Below are positions 32,287 through 41,473 of a stretch of DNA of 45,670 nt, piece by piece; within the stretch, counting starts at the first letter, position 1; every line of letters begins with the position of its first letter. Position numbers and translations under genes: made by a program. Source of the DNA: CAYPUT01 sp046541715 (GTDB lineage: Bacteria > Spirochaetota > Spirochaetia > DSM-27196 > PWMO01). The stretch lies in assembly GCA_046541715.1 (NCBI GenBank), contig JBKHCS010000011.1, positions 1-45,670 on the forward strand, written 5' to 3'. The notes beneath the pieces are model-generated. The model saw only the letters and a program-made list of their open reading frames with translations. It was not told the DNA's origin and did not search any database.

Positions 32287-35184
32287 GTGGCGGATCAAAG
32301 CAGCAACCGGGACAGCAGCCGGGAAGACTTCCACGTCGTCGGAATCGGCGCTTCAGCCGGAGGACTCGAAGCGATCGAGACCTTCTTCGACAATATCCCC
32401 GGGGGTCTCAACATGGCCTTCGTCATCGTCCAGCACCTCTCCCCGGATTACAAGAGCTTGATGGGAGAGCTCCTTTCAAAGCATACGGCGATGGCCATCT
32501 TCCAGGCGGAAGACGGTATGGAGATCGCCCCGGGGGCCATCTATTTGATTCCCCGCAAGAAGAACATGACCATTTTCGGCGGCAAGCTCTTCCTTACCCA
32601 GCAGGAGCACGGGCTGAACCTCCCGATCGACATCTTCCTTCAGTCTCTCGCCGAAGACGTCGGGGAAAAGTCCGTCGCGGTCATCCTTTCGGGCACCGGA
32701 AGCGACGGCACCCGGGGCGTCCGCGCCATCAAGGAAGTCGGCGGTATCGTGATGGTCCAGGACGAGGAGAGCGCCAAATTCGACGGGATGCCCCGAAGCG
32801 CGCTTGCGACGGGGATCGTAGATTATGTACTGCCCCCGAGCCACTTGGCCGAGGAGCTTCAGAATTTCGTAAAGGGCAACTTCACCCTCAAACGGGACGA
32901 CCCCACCCGGGAGCTTACGGCGAGCAACACCCTTTCAAAAATCTTTTTGCTGATCAAGCGAAAGACCGGGGTCGACCTGTCGTTCTATAAGGAATCTACC
33001 ATCCTTCGCCGGATTGAGCGGAGAATGGGGATAAACCAAACCAAAGACATTCGAAAGTACGTCGAGTTAATGGAGCGGAGCCCCGGGGAAATCCAGTCTC
33101 TCTTCAAGGAGATTCTGATAGGTGTTACCAAGTTCTTTCGAGACGAGGAAGCCTTTCGGATTCTCCGGGAGCAGGTAATCCCTGCGCTCTTCGAGAAGAA
33201 GGCGGACGGCGAAGAGGTCCGCGTATGGGTTGCCGGCTGTTCCACCGGCGAAGAGGCCTACAGCCTCGCAATCCTGTTGGCGGAATACGTCGAGGACAAC
33301 AAGCTTTCCAACGACGTCAAAATCTTCGCGACGGACATCGACAAGGGGGCTATCGACTTCGCATCCTACGGAATCTACCCCGAGAGCATCGCCGCAGACG
33401 CCGACCCGGAGCAGCTCCGGCGTTACTTCGTCAAGAAGGGGGAAAGCTACCAGGTAGTCCAGAGAGTTCGAGAGATGGTGATATTTGCCTATCACAATAT
33501 CTTCAAAGACCCTCCGTTTCGACGGATCGACCTTATTAGCTGTCGGAACCTCCTGATCTACCTCCAGCCCGTCCTCCAGAAGCGGGTCCTCTCGAACTTT
33601 CACTTTAGTCTCAACGAAGGCGGTTTTCTCTTTCTCGGGTCCAGCGAGACCGTCGCGGATTTCTCCAAGTACTTCCAGAACGTCAATGTCAAATGGAAGA
33701 TCTTCCAGTTCCGGGGCGGCGGGAGCACTGCCCATCTCGAGATCGACGGCGCGGAAGACGGCTGGCGAAGGCGCCTCCACGACACCAACCGCCGGGTCGA
33801 GATTACTCAGCAGTCGCCCCACCCTCGCTTCGAGCAGGTCTACGAGCAGCTTATCGAGGCGGCGCTCCCACCCTGCGTTATCATCGACGAGAGCTGGGAG
33901 ATTCGCCACGTGTTCGGGGACGTCGGCCCCTTTCTGCGGCTTCCGGTCGGTAAGATCGACCTAAATATTTCCCGGATGGCGAAGGGCGACCTTTCGATTC
34001 CCTTAGGAACGGCGATCCAGTCGGCGGCAGCGGAGAAGGTTGCCGTCTCCCTCGAGGACATCGCGGTGCCGGAGAATGGAAACGGGAAAAGCGTCCGGCT
34101 GACCGTCCGTCCGATCCGGGGCGGCTTCGACGCCTATTTTTTCGCGATCACCTTCGAGGAGACGGGCCGGGAGCCGGCATCTCGATCCTCCGCGAGGTTC
34201 AACCTCGAGGAGAGCGTCCGGACCCGCATCCGAGACCTCGAGAACGAGCTACAGCATAGCCGGGAGAATCTCCAGGCGACCATCGAGGAGCTCGAGACCT
34301 CCAACGAGGAGCTCCAGGCCACCAACGAAGAGCTGCTCTCGTCCAACGAGGAACTCCAGAGCACCAACGAAGAGCTGCAGTCGGTCAACGAAGAGCTCAT
34401 AACCGTCAATTCTGAGTACCAGAAGAAGATAGAGGAGCTCTCGGAGCTCAACGACGATATGACCAACCTCTTGGCAGGGACCGAGGTCGGAACCGTCTTC
34501 CTCGACACCGAGCTGACCATTCGAAAGTACACGCCCCCGGTAACCCGGCAGATTAACCTGATAAAGTCGGACATCGGGAGACCCTTCAGCGATCTGACCA
34601 CCAACCTCGAGTACGATTCCCTCGATCGAGACGTCCGGGAGGTACTCGCCTCCTTGCGGCCACGAGAAGTTGAGGTACGCTCGACCCAGGACCGGTGGTA
34701 CCTGGTAAAGATAACCCCCTATCGGACCGAGACCGAGCGGGTTCGGGGCGTCGTGGTTACCCTAATCGATATTACCGAGCGTCGGACCGCGGAAGACGCC
34801 TTAGGCCGACAACACGATCTGTTCATGCGGATTCTCGATTCCAACCCGACGGCTATCACCATGGTGGATAGCCGGGGTCGCATCGTCTACGCAAACCAAA
34901 AGGCGGAAGGACTACTCCGACTGAGGGAGAGCGGGAAGAAAGAATTGTCCTACGACGATCCGCTGTTCAGTATTACCGATGCAGCGGACAAGCCGATCCC
35001 CTCGGAGGAGCTCCCCTTCGCACGAATCTCCTCGACCGGCGAACCGGTCTCCGACTTTGTTCACCGGATAACCCATCCGAACGGTCAGACCGTTACCCTC
35101 CGGATAAACGGCAGTCCGATCGTCGACGAATACGGAGACGTCGAGGGCGCTGTCTTCAACCTCGAGGAAGTCAAAGAATCTTAG
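32287..35184 (+). CDS. CheB-CheR-PAS fusion protein
   Basis: 965 residues from GTG 32287, preceded by GAGGA at 8 nt; a TTG at 32272 overlapping the kinase stop is possible. Residues about 15-200 are a CheB methylesterase domain with GIGASAGG, VQHLSP and LSGTGSDGTRG holding the Ser-His-Asp triad. Residues about 215-475 are a CheR methyltransferase with VTKFFRDEEAF, VWVAGCSTGEEAYSLA and LISCRNLLIYL. A coiled coil follows (about 650-720, repeats of the type TNEELQS), then two PAS domains to the end. No receiver precedes CheB and no kinase domain ends the protein, which fits a partnership with the upstream hybrid kinase. No chemoreceptors lie nearby. The last 14 bp overlap the convergent gene. 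Confidence 0.92.
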   Translation: MADQSSNRDSSREDFHVVGIGASAGGLEAIETFFDNIPGGLNMAFVIVQHLSPDYKSLMGELLSKHTAMAIFQAEDGMEIAPGAIYLIPRKKNMTIFGGKLFLTQQEHGLNLPIDIFLQSLAEDVGEKSVAVILSGTGSDGTRGVRAIKEVGGIVMVQDEESAKFDGMPRSALATGIVDYVLPPSHLAEELQNFVKGNFTLKRDDPTRELTASNTLSKIFLLIKRKTGVDLSFYKESTILRRIERRMGINQTKDIRKYVELMERSPGEIQSLFKEILIGVTKFFRDEEAFRILREQVIPALFEKKADGEEVRVWVAGCSTGEEAYSLAILLAEYVEDNKLSNDVKIFATDIDKGAIDFASYGIYPESIAADADPEQLRRYFVKKGESYQVVQRVREMVIFAYHNIFKDPPFRRIDLISCRNLLIYLQPVLQKRVLSNFHFSLNEGGFLFLGSSETVADFSKYFQNVNVKWKIFQFRGGGSTAHLEIDGAEDGWRRRLHDTNRRVEITQQSPHPRFEQVYEQLIEAALPPCVIIDESWEIRHVFGDVGPFLRLPVGKIDLNISRMAKGDLSIPLGTAIQSAAAEKVAVSLEDIAVPENGNGKSVRLTVRPIRGGFDAYFFAITFEETGREPASRSSARFNLEESVRTRIRDLENELQHSRENLQATIEELETSNEELQATNEELLSSNEELQSTNEELQSVNEELITVNSEYQKKIEELSELNDDMTNLLAGTEVGTVFLDTELTIRKYTPPVTRQINLIKSDIGRPFSDLTTNLEYDSLDRDVREVLASLRPREVEVRSTQDRWYLVKITPYRTETERVRGVVVTLIDITERRTAEDALGRQHDLFMRILDSNPTAITMVDSRGRIVYANQKAEGLLRLRESGKKELSYDDPLFSITDAADKPIPSEELPFARISSTGEPVSDFVHRITHPNGQTVTLRINGSPIVDEYGDVEGAVFNLEEVKES

Positions 35185-37147
35185 AGAGGATGTACCGGGT
35201 TATCGCGTAGAGGGGCGGGACCCCCTCTTCCGGGCTCAAGGGGCGTGAGAGACTGTCGTTGTGTTGCAGCGGTAGGTCGGAGACGTAGTAGAGATACCGC
35301 CCCTCGACGTCCCCCGGGAGAATACCGAGCTCCCGGGCTTCGATGACCTGCCGAAGATAATGAGCCCCCTCCATCTCGATACCGACGCACCCCCAGATCC
35401 GCCGGTAGTAATGGATCATCCGTCGATTCTGAAGCAAGGTCCCGTCGACGGTAAGCATCGGCCCCGGATGCACCCGATGGCCTTCGATCCGTTCGGGTAT
35501 CCGCCCCTCGGGTACATACGCCGGGAGATAGCGGTCGTTCTTCTGCTCGACAAAGGCCGTCGGAGCGAGGAGGTCCCCCCGGGAGCCCTGAAGGGCCCCG
35601 GCCTTGCCGAAGAAGTTGATGCTTCGGATGTTCCGCCCGAAGAGGAGGATGAGATGCTTCATGATAAACTCCGCCTGCTCTCCGAAGGCGTAGTCGATAT
35701 TCACGAGCAGCTTATGCGTCGCGTCCCCCGAAACCGAGATTCCCGGGTCGACGCAGGAGAGATCGACCTTGCGACTGTCGATAAGCTGCACCTGAATTCC
35801 CGTGGATGCCGTGTCGGCAAGGGTCAAAATACCCGCCGCCTCCGCCGCCTCCCGGAAGGCCGCTTGCGCTTCGGGATGCTCCCGGAAATAGTGCCGGAGC
35901 CCCGCATATCCGCCGTTCCGCCGACCCGTTTCTTCCGCGTCTGAACGCCCCGCCGTGAGCTCTTCGAGGTGCTCGGTGAACCAAGGATTGATGCAGTTGG
36001 TAACCGAATGGGTATTGCTGCTGATGATGTGGACCTCGACATCCGGCGAAAGTCGGAAGGGAGAATAGCCGAGGGCGTCCTCGGTTGCATCGGCAATCTG
36101 GGTGAGCCACCGTTCCGAGCGACGCTCCCGATAGCGGCTGCGTTGGGGCTGAACGTAGACCGAGAACTGCTCCCGGTGGTTCACGACCTCCTCCAGACGC
36201 GCCTCGACCTGGTTGCCCCAGACCTCCCGGAGCTGCTCCTTTTCAGCGTCCGTAAGTGCCCCGGCGGCGACACGATGCCGGAGCTTCGCCGCTTCGGTTC
36301 CGTAGAGGCAAAGCAGGGACACCAAATCCATCAGATCCGAAGAGCCGTCCCGAAGCATCACCAAGTTCTGCCCCGGCATGGACTCGAAAACCTCCCGGCG
36401 CCGGGCTTGGGTCGCCACCGGCCGGAGTCCGACGGCCTCCTGGGTTCCGGCACCGGTGTCCCCGGGGCTTCCTACCGCGCCGAGCTCCGAAAGCTCAGAA
36501 AGCTCCGAGAGCTCGTCGGCGAGGCGGAACACAAAGGTCCGGGTAACGTTCTCCGGAAGTCGCCGGACCGCGTAGCGGAGTGCCGAAAGGTCGATCTCCG
36601 GCGATTCGAGAAAGGGGTGGAGGGCCGGTTGCAGGTCGCGGTAAAACGCCAAAAGACGGGGAACATTGACGTACCCCTGGGCGACGCCCCGCATAACCTC
36701 GACCTCGAATCGATCGAAGGCCTCGAAGATACGCTGCTTGGTCCGAAGGATGGCACCAAACGCCTGGCAGAAGCGGGGCTCTGTTTCGAAGAAGGACTCG
36801 AGAGTTTCCCCGGGAAACCGAATCAACAGGCAGTCGGAAAACGCCCGGATCTCCCGTTGACGAGGCTCGTCGAAAATGGTCTCCCATTCCCCAAAATAGT
36901 GGAGGGGCCCGATACGCTCGAGGGGCATCGGAGAACCCCCTCGAGGGTCTATCACCTCCACCGCCCCGCTCTGTATCAGGTAGACCCACCGATCGTCCCG
37001 GTCTCCCTGTCGGATAATCGCAGAGCCCGCGGGTGCCGAGCTCACTGCGCTTACTCCGCGGAGGCGCTGTTTGGCGGCCTCGGTGAGAAATCGAAAGGGA
37101 CTCACTCGGTCGTAGAGGTCGGCGAAGGGGGAGCTATCAGGGGCCAA
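35171..37147 (-). CDS. cyclic-nucleotide-binding domain fused to a nucleoside-phosphorylase-like domain
   Basis: 658 residues from a TTG that overlaps the upstream gene by 11 bp; a GTG at 37105 is an alternative. Residues about 15-140 are a cNMP-binding beta-roll (GSAIIRQGDRDDRWVYLIQSG, seen in pieces; HYFGEWETIFDEPRQREIRAF as the phosphate cassette with FGE and Arg). Residues about 150-400 are a helical region without a family I can name firmly; DLMDLVSLLCLYGTEAAKL is faintly like DUF6909. Residues about 450-658 resemble the phosphorylase/nucleosidase fold: INFFGKAGALQGSRGDLL recalls the G-x-AG-x-L ... GD motif, and VGIEMEGAHYLRQV the EMEGA ribose-binding motif. No membrane segment. It follows pheT and a second unknown gene. 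The combination looks like a ligand-gated nucleoside enzyme; activity is inference. Confidence 0.72.
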   Translation of the reverse strand: MAPDSSPFADLYDRVSPFRFLTEAAKQRLRGVSAVSSAPAGSAIIRQGDRDDRWVYLIQSGAVEVIDPRGGSPMPLERIGPLHYFGEWETIFDEPRQREIRAFSDCLLIRFPGETLESFFETEPRFCQAFGAILRTKQRIFEAFDRFEVEVMRGVAQGYVNVPRLLAFYRDLQPALHPFLESPEIDLSALRYAVRRLPENVTRTFVFRLADELSELSELSELGAVGSPGDTGAGTQEAVGLRPVATQARRREVFESMPGQNLVMLRDGSSDLMDLVSLLCLYGTEAAKLRHRVAAGALTDAEKEQLREVWGNQVEARLEEVVNHREQFSVYVQPQRSRYRERRSERWLTQIADATEDALGYSPFRLSPDVEVHIISSNTHSVTNCINPWFTEHLEELTAGRSDAEETGRRNGGYAGLRHYFREHPEAQAAFREAAEAAGILTLADTASTGIQVQLIDSRKVDLSCVDPGISVSGDATHKLLVNIDYAFGEQAEFIMKHLILLFGRNIRSINFFGKAGALQGSRGDLLAPTAFVEQKNDRYLPAYVPEGRIPERIEGHRVHPGPMLTVDGTLLQNRRMIHYYRRIWGCVGIEMEGAHYLRQVIEARELGILPGDVEGRYLYYVSDLPLQHNDSLSRPLSPEEGVPPLYAITRYILSKIL

Positions 37148-38081
37148 AATCGTATTGACTCGTCATGGTTTGGAGGACGTTCAGGGCCTCCGGAAAGCTC
37201 ATCTGATAGGTGGCGCTGAAGATGCTGTCCTCCGAAACACCCCCGTCCCCGTCGCGAAAACAGCCGATGGGGTGGTCCAGAACTCCTTCGATAACCGCCG
37301 GCGGGATACCCCGGTCCAGGAGGAACCGGCCGAAAGACGAATCGGATAGGGGAACCGGCGTTCCCTTGGCCCCGATCAGGTAGCCCCGGGCGTCGAGAAG
37401 CTGCTCGAAGGGGCTCTTTGAGTAGTGGAAACCGCGGCCCGAAGCGAATTTCTCGCTGATTACGCCTTCGGCCACGAGGCGGTCGCGCATCTGCCTTACC
37501 AGGTCCGAAAAGTAGGCGTAGGGGGTCGTCGTCCGAAAGAGCATTACCGCGATGTCGGTCCCCCGGGTATTCTTGTGCATCAACGCCGGAATGTCGTAGT
37601 TGACCACGTAGAGGCCGCCGATTCGCTTGATCGACTGTCCGTTAACCATCAGGACGTCCTCCGGGTCGACCCAGGCGTTAAACAGTTCGTCGGGACTCAT
37701 CCCGAGGAGCCTCAACGCCTCGAAAGAGCCCACGATCCGGGCCGCCTCGAAGGAGACGTGGAACCGGTCCACGAACCGGTTCCTCATGTGCTCGGTGAAG
37801 AGCTCCTTTCCGTTCGCGGCGAAGAGCAGCTTGACGGCGTAGTGGTACTCCACGACGTGATGCTCCAGGAGGTACTCCCCCGGGAGGTTCGCCAGATAGA
37901 CAAGCTTGATGCCGCTCCGGTACGCCGAGCAATTCTCCACGACGCCCATGATGGCACTCTCCCCGACGACCCCGTTGGTCTCAGGACGCATGTAGACGAA
38001 GATGTCGTTGATCTCTTCCCGGGGTTCCGGCCCGGGATACGGGAGAAGAACGGAGGGCTTGGCCGAGTCGCCTTCCTTCAT
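37137..38081 (-). CDS. protein of unknown function, partner of the cNMP/phosphorylase-like gene
   Basis: 314 residues from ATG 38081, eight bases after the pheT stop; a GTG at 38099 would overlap pheT. Mixed alpha/beta soluble protein without signal or membrane segments. Visible blocks are IFVYMRPETNGVVGESAIMGVV near the N-terminus (in part), FHVSFEAARIVGSFEALRLLGM, DPEDVLMVNGQSIKRIGGLYVVNYDIPAL (in part) and RTTTPYAYFSDLVRQMRD. I recognise no family. It overlaps the next gene by 11 bp, which suggests translational coupling and joint function. Confidence 0.65.
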   Translation of the reverse strand: MKEGDSAKPSVLLPYPGPEPREEINDIFVYMRPETNGVVGESAIMGVVENCSAYRSGIKLVYLANLPGEYLLEHHVVEYHYAVKLLFAANGKELFTEHMRNRFVDRFHVSFEAARIVGSFEALRLLGMSPDELFNAWVDPEDVLMVNGQSIKRIGGLYVVNYDIPALMHKNTRGTDIAVMLFRTTTPYAYFSDLVRQMRDRLVAEGVISEKFASGRGFHYSKSPFEQLLDARGYLIGAKGTPVPLSDSSFGRFLLDRGIPPAVIEGVLDHPIGCFRDGDGGVSEDSIFSATYQMSFPEALNVLQTMTSQYDFGP

Positions 38082-38088
38082 AGTGCCA

Positions 38089-39810
38089 TTATGCACCACT
38101 CAGGCGGCTGAGATACAGCTCTCCGGCGGCACAGGGCATCTGGATACCCCAGGCGTCGAGAACCCGGGGATGGATCTCGCCGAACACCCCGACCTCAGTT
38201 CCGTCCACCAGGAGAGTGGCTACCCGCCCCGGGAGAAAGCGGCTGTCGTCGACCTCCGCGACTTCGAAGCTCTTGCCCAGGTAGTACAGGAGGGTCGAGA
38301 TCTGCGAATGGATGTCGTTGTAATTGGCCTCGTGATCCGCAATCAGAAACCCGAGAGCGTCGAGGGTCTTCGATCCGTAGCTCTCCCGGGAATCCGGGAG
38401 GACAACCTTTCCAACCTCATACATCCGGTGGGGATACGCCGCGTTCCCGGAAACGCTCTCGGAAGCCAAGAGATGAGGCAGAATAGAGTTCCGTACGTAC
38501 TCGTAGTTCTCCGACATCGGGTTGGACACCTTTATGATGCCCTTTCGCGCTTCATCCCGCTCCTCTTCCGGAAACATCTTCGCGACAAAGTCCGAGTAGG
38601 ATCCGAGATAGGAGAACATCATCTCCTGGAAGCCCATCCCGACCATCAGCGACTTTACCCGCCGTCCCCGGGCCTCGGCCGGCGTTATCCGGCCAACGGT
38701 AAAGTCGTGGGGAGACTCGGGCTGGAAATAATCCATGCCGAGACCGATCATGACGTCTTCGACGACGTCGACGGGATGCAGAAAGTCGTTCCGATAGACC
38801 GGGGGGAGAACCGCGAGGGCCTCGTCGCCTTCGTGGCGGACGGAAACACCGGCCCGCCGGAGCGCACCGATAGCCTCTTCGAGGGACACCTCCCGCCCGA
38901 GGAGCTTGCGAATGCTCGGAAGGTCGACCGTGACGGGCTCCTGGAAGTAGTACGGGGTAACGATCTCCCGGCCGAAGGCGGTATCGTAGGGATACCGGAC
39001 GAGGACCGGGAGGATGGTAAAGCCGGCGTCGGCAAGGTCCGCAGCGACGATGTTGCAGGCAACCAGCAGCGACTGGAGGTCGGTCCCGGTCATCTCGACA
39101 AAGAGACGCTCGTCCCCCTCCTCGACGGCACCGACGGTGGCGCTATTGATAACCGGGGGCATGCTCAAGGTCGCGCCCCCCGTCTCCTCGAGATAGGGAA
39201 AGCGCTCGAAACCGGCGATGATAGAGCCGTACTCCTGTCCCTTGGGATGCTCCTTCAGAATCTCTCGAAGCGAGAGCTTTCGGTCCATCCCGAGAGGTAC
39301 GAAGCGGGTGGAGTCCGGGTCCGCCGCGACGTAGTGGACCGGATACTCGATAAGGTCGGTGCGGTAGACCCCCATGGCGATGGAGCTTCGTTTACGCCCG
39401 TAGTTCCAGCAGAGTTTCTCCTGCGTCTGGATAAGGTCGTCGAGCTCCGCTGCGTTGAGCCCGTGCCCTTCGACGGCGAAGGCGGCGATAAAGGGGCGTA
39501 TATCCTCCAAGTTCGGGTCTACTTCGACGACACGTTCGCCGTGGTCCAGGCGCTCCACATCGGATGACACAAAACGGTACTCCTTCGAAGGACCGCCGAG
39601 GAAGCTTCCGAGCTGCCGGGCGAGCCCCGCTGTGGACCAGAGATCCGGCCGGTTGGTATCGTTCAACTCGATCTTGACGATCCCCGCTTCGTCCACCGGA
39701 GCGTCGAGCTCGGCCTTTGCCGCGGGAAGCACCGCTTCCAGCTCGTCGTCGGTAAAGCTCCGTCCGAGAAAGCGAAAGAGGGTTTCTTGATGCACGTCTA
39801 TCTTTGGCAT
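38089..39810 (-). CDS. pheT: phenylalanyl-tRNA synthetase beta subunit, archaeal/spirochaetal type
   Basis: 573 residues, short compared with about 800 in most bacteria and lacking the N-terminal tRNA-binding and C-terminal anticodon-binding (FDX-ACB) domains of the bacterial form. B3/B4 editing-domain and B5 features are visible: ELNDTNRPDLWSTAGLARQL, SIAMGVYRTDLI, FVEMTGTDLQSLLVACNIV (in part), VYRNDFLHPVDVVEDVMIGLG and FSYLGSYSD. This compact form is that of archaea, eukaryotes and spirochaetes. It starts 2 bp after the pheS stop. Forms the alpha2-beta2 enzyme that charges tRNA-Phe. Confidence 0.95.
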   Translation of the reverse strand: MPKIDVHQETLFRFLGRSFTDDELEAVLPAAKAELDAPVDEAGIVKIELNDTNRPDLWSTAGLARQLGSFLGGPSKEYRFVSSDVERLDHGERVVEVDPNLEDIRPFIAAFAVEGHGLNAAELDDLIQTQEKLCWNYGRKRSSIAMGVYRTDLIEYPVHYVAADPDSTRFVPLGMDRKLSLREILKEHPKGQEYGSIIAGFERFPYLEETGGATLSMPPVINSATVGAVEEGDERLFVEMTGTDLQSLLVACNIVAADLADAGFTILPVLVRYPYDTAFGREIVTPYYFQEPVTVDLPSIRKLLGREVSLEEAIGALRRAGVSVRHEGDEALAVLPPVYRNDFLHPVDVVEDVMIGLGMDYFQPESPHDFTVGRITPAEARGRRVKSLMVGMGFQEMMFSYLGSYSDFVAKMFPEEERDEARKGIIKVSNPMSENYEYVRNSILPHLLASESVSGNAAYPHRMYEVGKVVLPDSRESYGSKTLDALGFLIADHEANYNDIHSQISTLLYYLGKSFEVAEVDDSRFLPGRVATLLVDGTEVGVFGEIHPRVLDAWGIQMPCAAGELYLSRLSGA

Positions 39811-39812
39811 AC

Positions 39813-41357
39813 CTAGGCACCTCTCCGGAGCCGAACCGCTTCGAGATCCTGGGAAAAGAGCTCCCGGAGATCGTCGAGTCCGAGATGCATCAGCGCCATC
39901 CGATCAATTCCCAACCCCCAGGCGAGAACCGGCACCTCGACACCGAGGGGCTGGGTAACCTCCGGCCGGAAGATGCCCGACCCGCCGAGCTCGAACCAAC
40001 CGAGGATCGGGTGCTTTATGTGCACCTCGACCGACGGCTCGGTAAAGGGGAAGTAGCCGGGAACGTACCGGATGTCGGTGGCCCCGGCGATCTCCTCGGC
40101 GAAGATGCGCAGGAAACCAAGAAGGGTCTGGAGGTTCACATCCTCTCCCAGGACGATTCCCTCGGTCTGGTAAAAGTCCGAAAGATGGGTCGCGTCGACC
40201 TGGTCGTGCCGGAAGCACCGCAGAATCCCGAAGTACTTTCCCGGCACCCTTGCCTTTGGAAGTGTCTTTGCGGACATTACGGTCCCCTGGCTCCGGAGGA
40301 TAAGCCGCCGGGTAAAGTCGCGGTCGAAGCCGTAGCGCCAACCCTTACTCTCGGTCCGCCATCCGTCCTCGTGGGTTGCCGCAACTTGGCTCAGGTAGGG
40401 TTCCGGGAGCTCCCGGGCGTGGCTCGGCTCGTCGATGTAGTAGACGTCGTGGATATCCCGGGCGGAATGAAACTGCGGCATGAACAGAGCGTCGGAATTC
40501 CAGAACTCCGTTTCCACCAGGGGCCCGTCGAACTCCTCGAAACCGAGTCCCACCAGGGAATCCTTGACGTGCTCGAGAAAGAGGCTGTAGGGGTTGCGCC
40601 GCCCGAGAAGCTGCCGGCTCGGAGGAACGGTGATGTTGAACCGGCGGAAAGCCGCCTCCCGCCAGCTGCCGTCCCGGAGCATCTGGGCCGTAAGCCCTCC
40701 GACCTCTTCGCCGGAGACGCCTGCTTCTTGGAGGATCGTCTTGGCCTCGGCTCCGGCCCGGGTCATCCGGTAGAAGACAACTTCTCGCTCGACTTCCCGG
40801 AAGGTTGCCGAGGCGGCTCCTCGTTTCTTGCTAATGGTTCCGATAACCGACGCCTCTTCGGAGGATAGCCCCGAAGCTTCCAAGACGCCGGCTTCCACGG
40901 CCCGGTCGACGAGGCGCCGGATAATCGCGACCGACGGAGCCGTCTTCCCGGTGGAAACGACCCGCTTCTCCTCGTCCATCTTCAGGGCGCCCTCCTTGGC
41001 GAGCTTCCCGTAGGCGGACCCGACGTCCTTGTTCTCGAGCGTTAGCTTCTCGGCCAGTTGCGGCAGGGCCGTCGGCCCGTCGGCTTCGACGGCCCGGAGA
41101 ATCCTTTCTTCCGGCATCCCTCCAACAGCCTGCTCTCGACCAAGTTCGGTCAGCTCGTAGTAGACGCTGCTCTCCCGTCGGATCTCTTCGACGAGCCCCT
41201 TCCCGGAGAGCCAGCTCAGAACCTGGTTCGATTGCCCCACGTTGTAACCGAGCCGCTCTTCGAGAACGGCGGGGGAGATCTCGTTGGACTCGCTAAAAGA
41301 GAGGAGGAGCTTAACCTCGAGGGGATGCAACCCCTGGGTGAGCTCTTTCACGTTCAT
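39813..41357 (-). CDS. pheS: phenylalanyl-tRNA synthetase alpha subunit, archaeal/spirochaetal type
   Basis: 514 residues from ATG 41357 (AAGGAG, 7-8 nt upstream). The open frame running to 41474 passes through the tRNA gene and is not coding. An N-terminal half of about 220 residues holds winged-helix modules (LEERLGYNVGQSNQVLSWL), as in archaeal PheS. The class II catalytic core follows with GFEEFDGPLVETEFWNSDALFMPQ (in part), ARDIHDVYY, TEGIVLGEDV, PGYFPFTEPSVEVHI and the motif 3 GLGIDRMALMHLG. It lies 28 bp after the tRNA-Ala gene and is probably co-transcribed with it. Confidence 0.96.
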   Translation of the reverse strand: MNVKELTQGLHPLEVKLLLSFSESNEISPAVLEERLGYNVGQSNQVLSWLSGKGLVEEIRRESSVYYELTELGREQAVGGMPEERILRAVEADGPTALPQLAEKLTLENKDVGSAYGKLAKEGALKMDEEKRVVSTGKTAPSVAIIRRLVDRAVEAGVLEASGLSSEEASVIGTISKKRGAASATFREVEREVVFYRMTRAGAEAKTILQEAGVSGEEVGGLTAQMLRDGSWREAAFRRFNITVPPSRQLLGRRNPYSLFLEHVKDSLVGLGFEEFDGPLVETEFWNSDALFMPQFHSARDIHDVYYIDEPSHARELPEPYLSQVAATHEDGWRTESKGWRYGFDRDFTRRLILRSQGTVMSAKTLPKARVPGKYFGILRCFRHDQVDATHLSDFYQTEGIVLGEDVNLQTLLGFLRIFAEEIAGATDIRYVPGYFPFTEPSVEVHIKHPILGWFELGGSGIFRPEVTQPLGVEVPVLAWGLGIDRMALMHLGLDDLRELFSQDLEAVRLRRGA

Positions 41358-41385
41358 GAAGAAACTCCTTGGTGGCGGGGAATTG

Positions 41386-41458
41386 TGGAGGATAGGGGAG
41401 TCGAACCCCTGACCTATTGATTGCGAACCAATCGCTCTACCGCCTGAGCTAATCCCCC
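41386..41458 (-). tRNA. tRNA-Ala (anticodon CGC)
   Basis: 73 nt on the minus strand with a complete cloverleaf: acceptor GGGGGAT/ATCCTCC including the G3:U70 pair that is the alanine identity element, D-arm GCTC/GAGC, anticodon stem ATTGG/TCAAT around loop TTCGCAA (anticodon CGC at 41423-41425, reads GCG), variable AGGTC, T-arm AGGGG-TTCGACT-CCCCT, discriminator A73. CCA is not encoded. Confidence 0.95.
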
Positions 41459-41473
41459 AGTTGTTGCAGCGCA

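Noticed and set aside
34250..34420. Tandem repeat in the CheB-CheR gene as a mobile or unstable repeat
   Set aside because: It encodes the heptad coiled coil (TNEELQS-type) usual in this family; base-level copies are degenerate.
36475..36515. Short SEL repeat in the cNMP/phosphorylase-like gene
   Set aside because: Three to four copies of a 9-bp unit in a linker; slippage explains it and no function is implied.
38002..39567. 521-codon plus-strand frame opposite pheT
   Set aside because: Antisense shadow of a conserved synthetase gene, without Shine-Dalgarno or recognisable domain.
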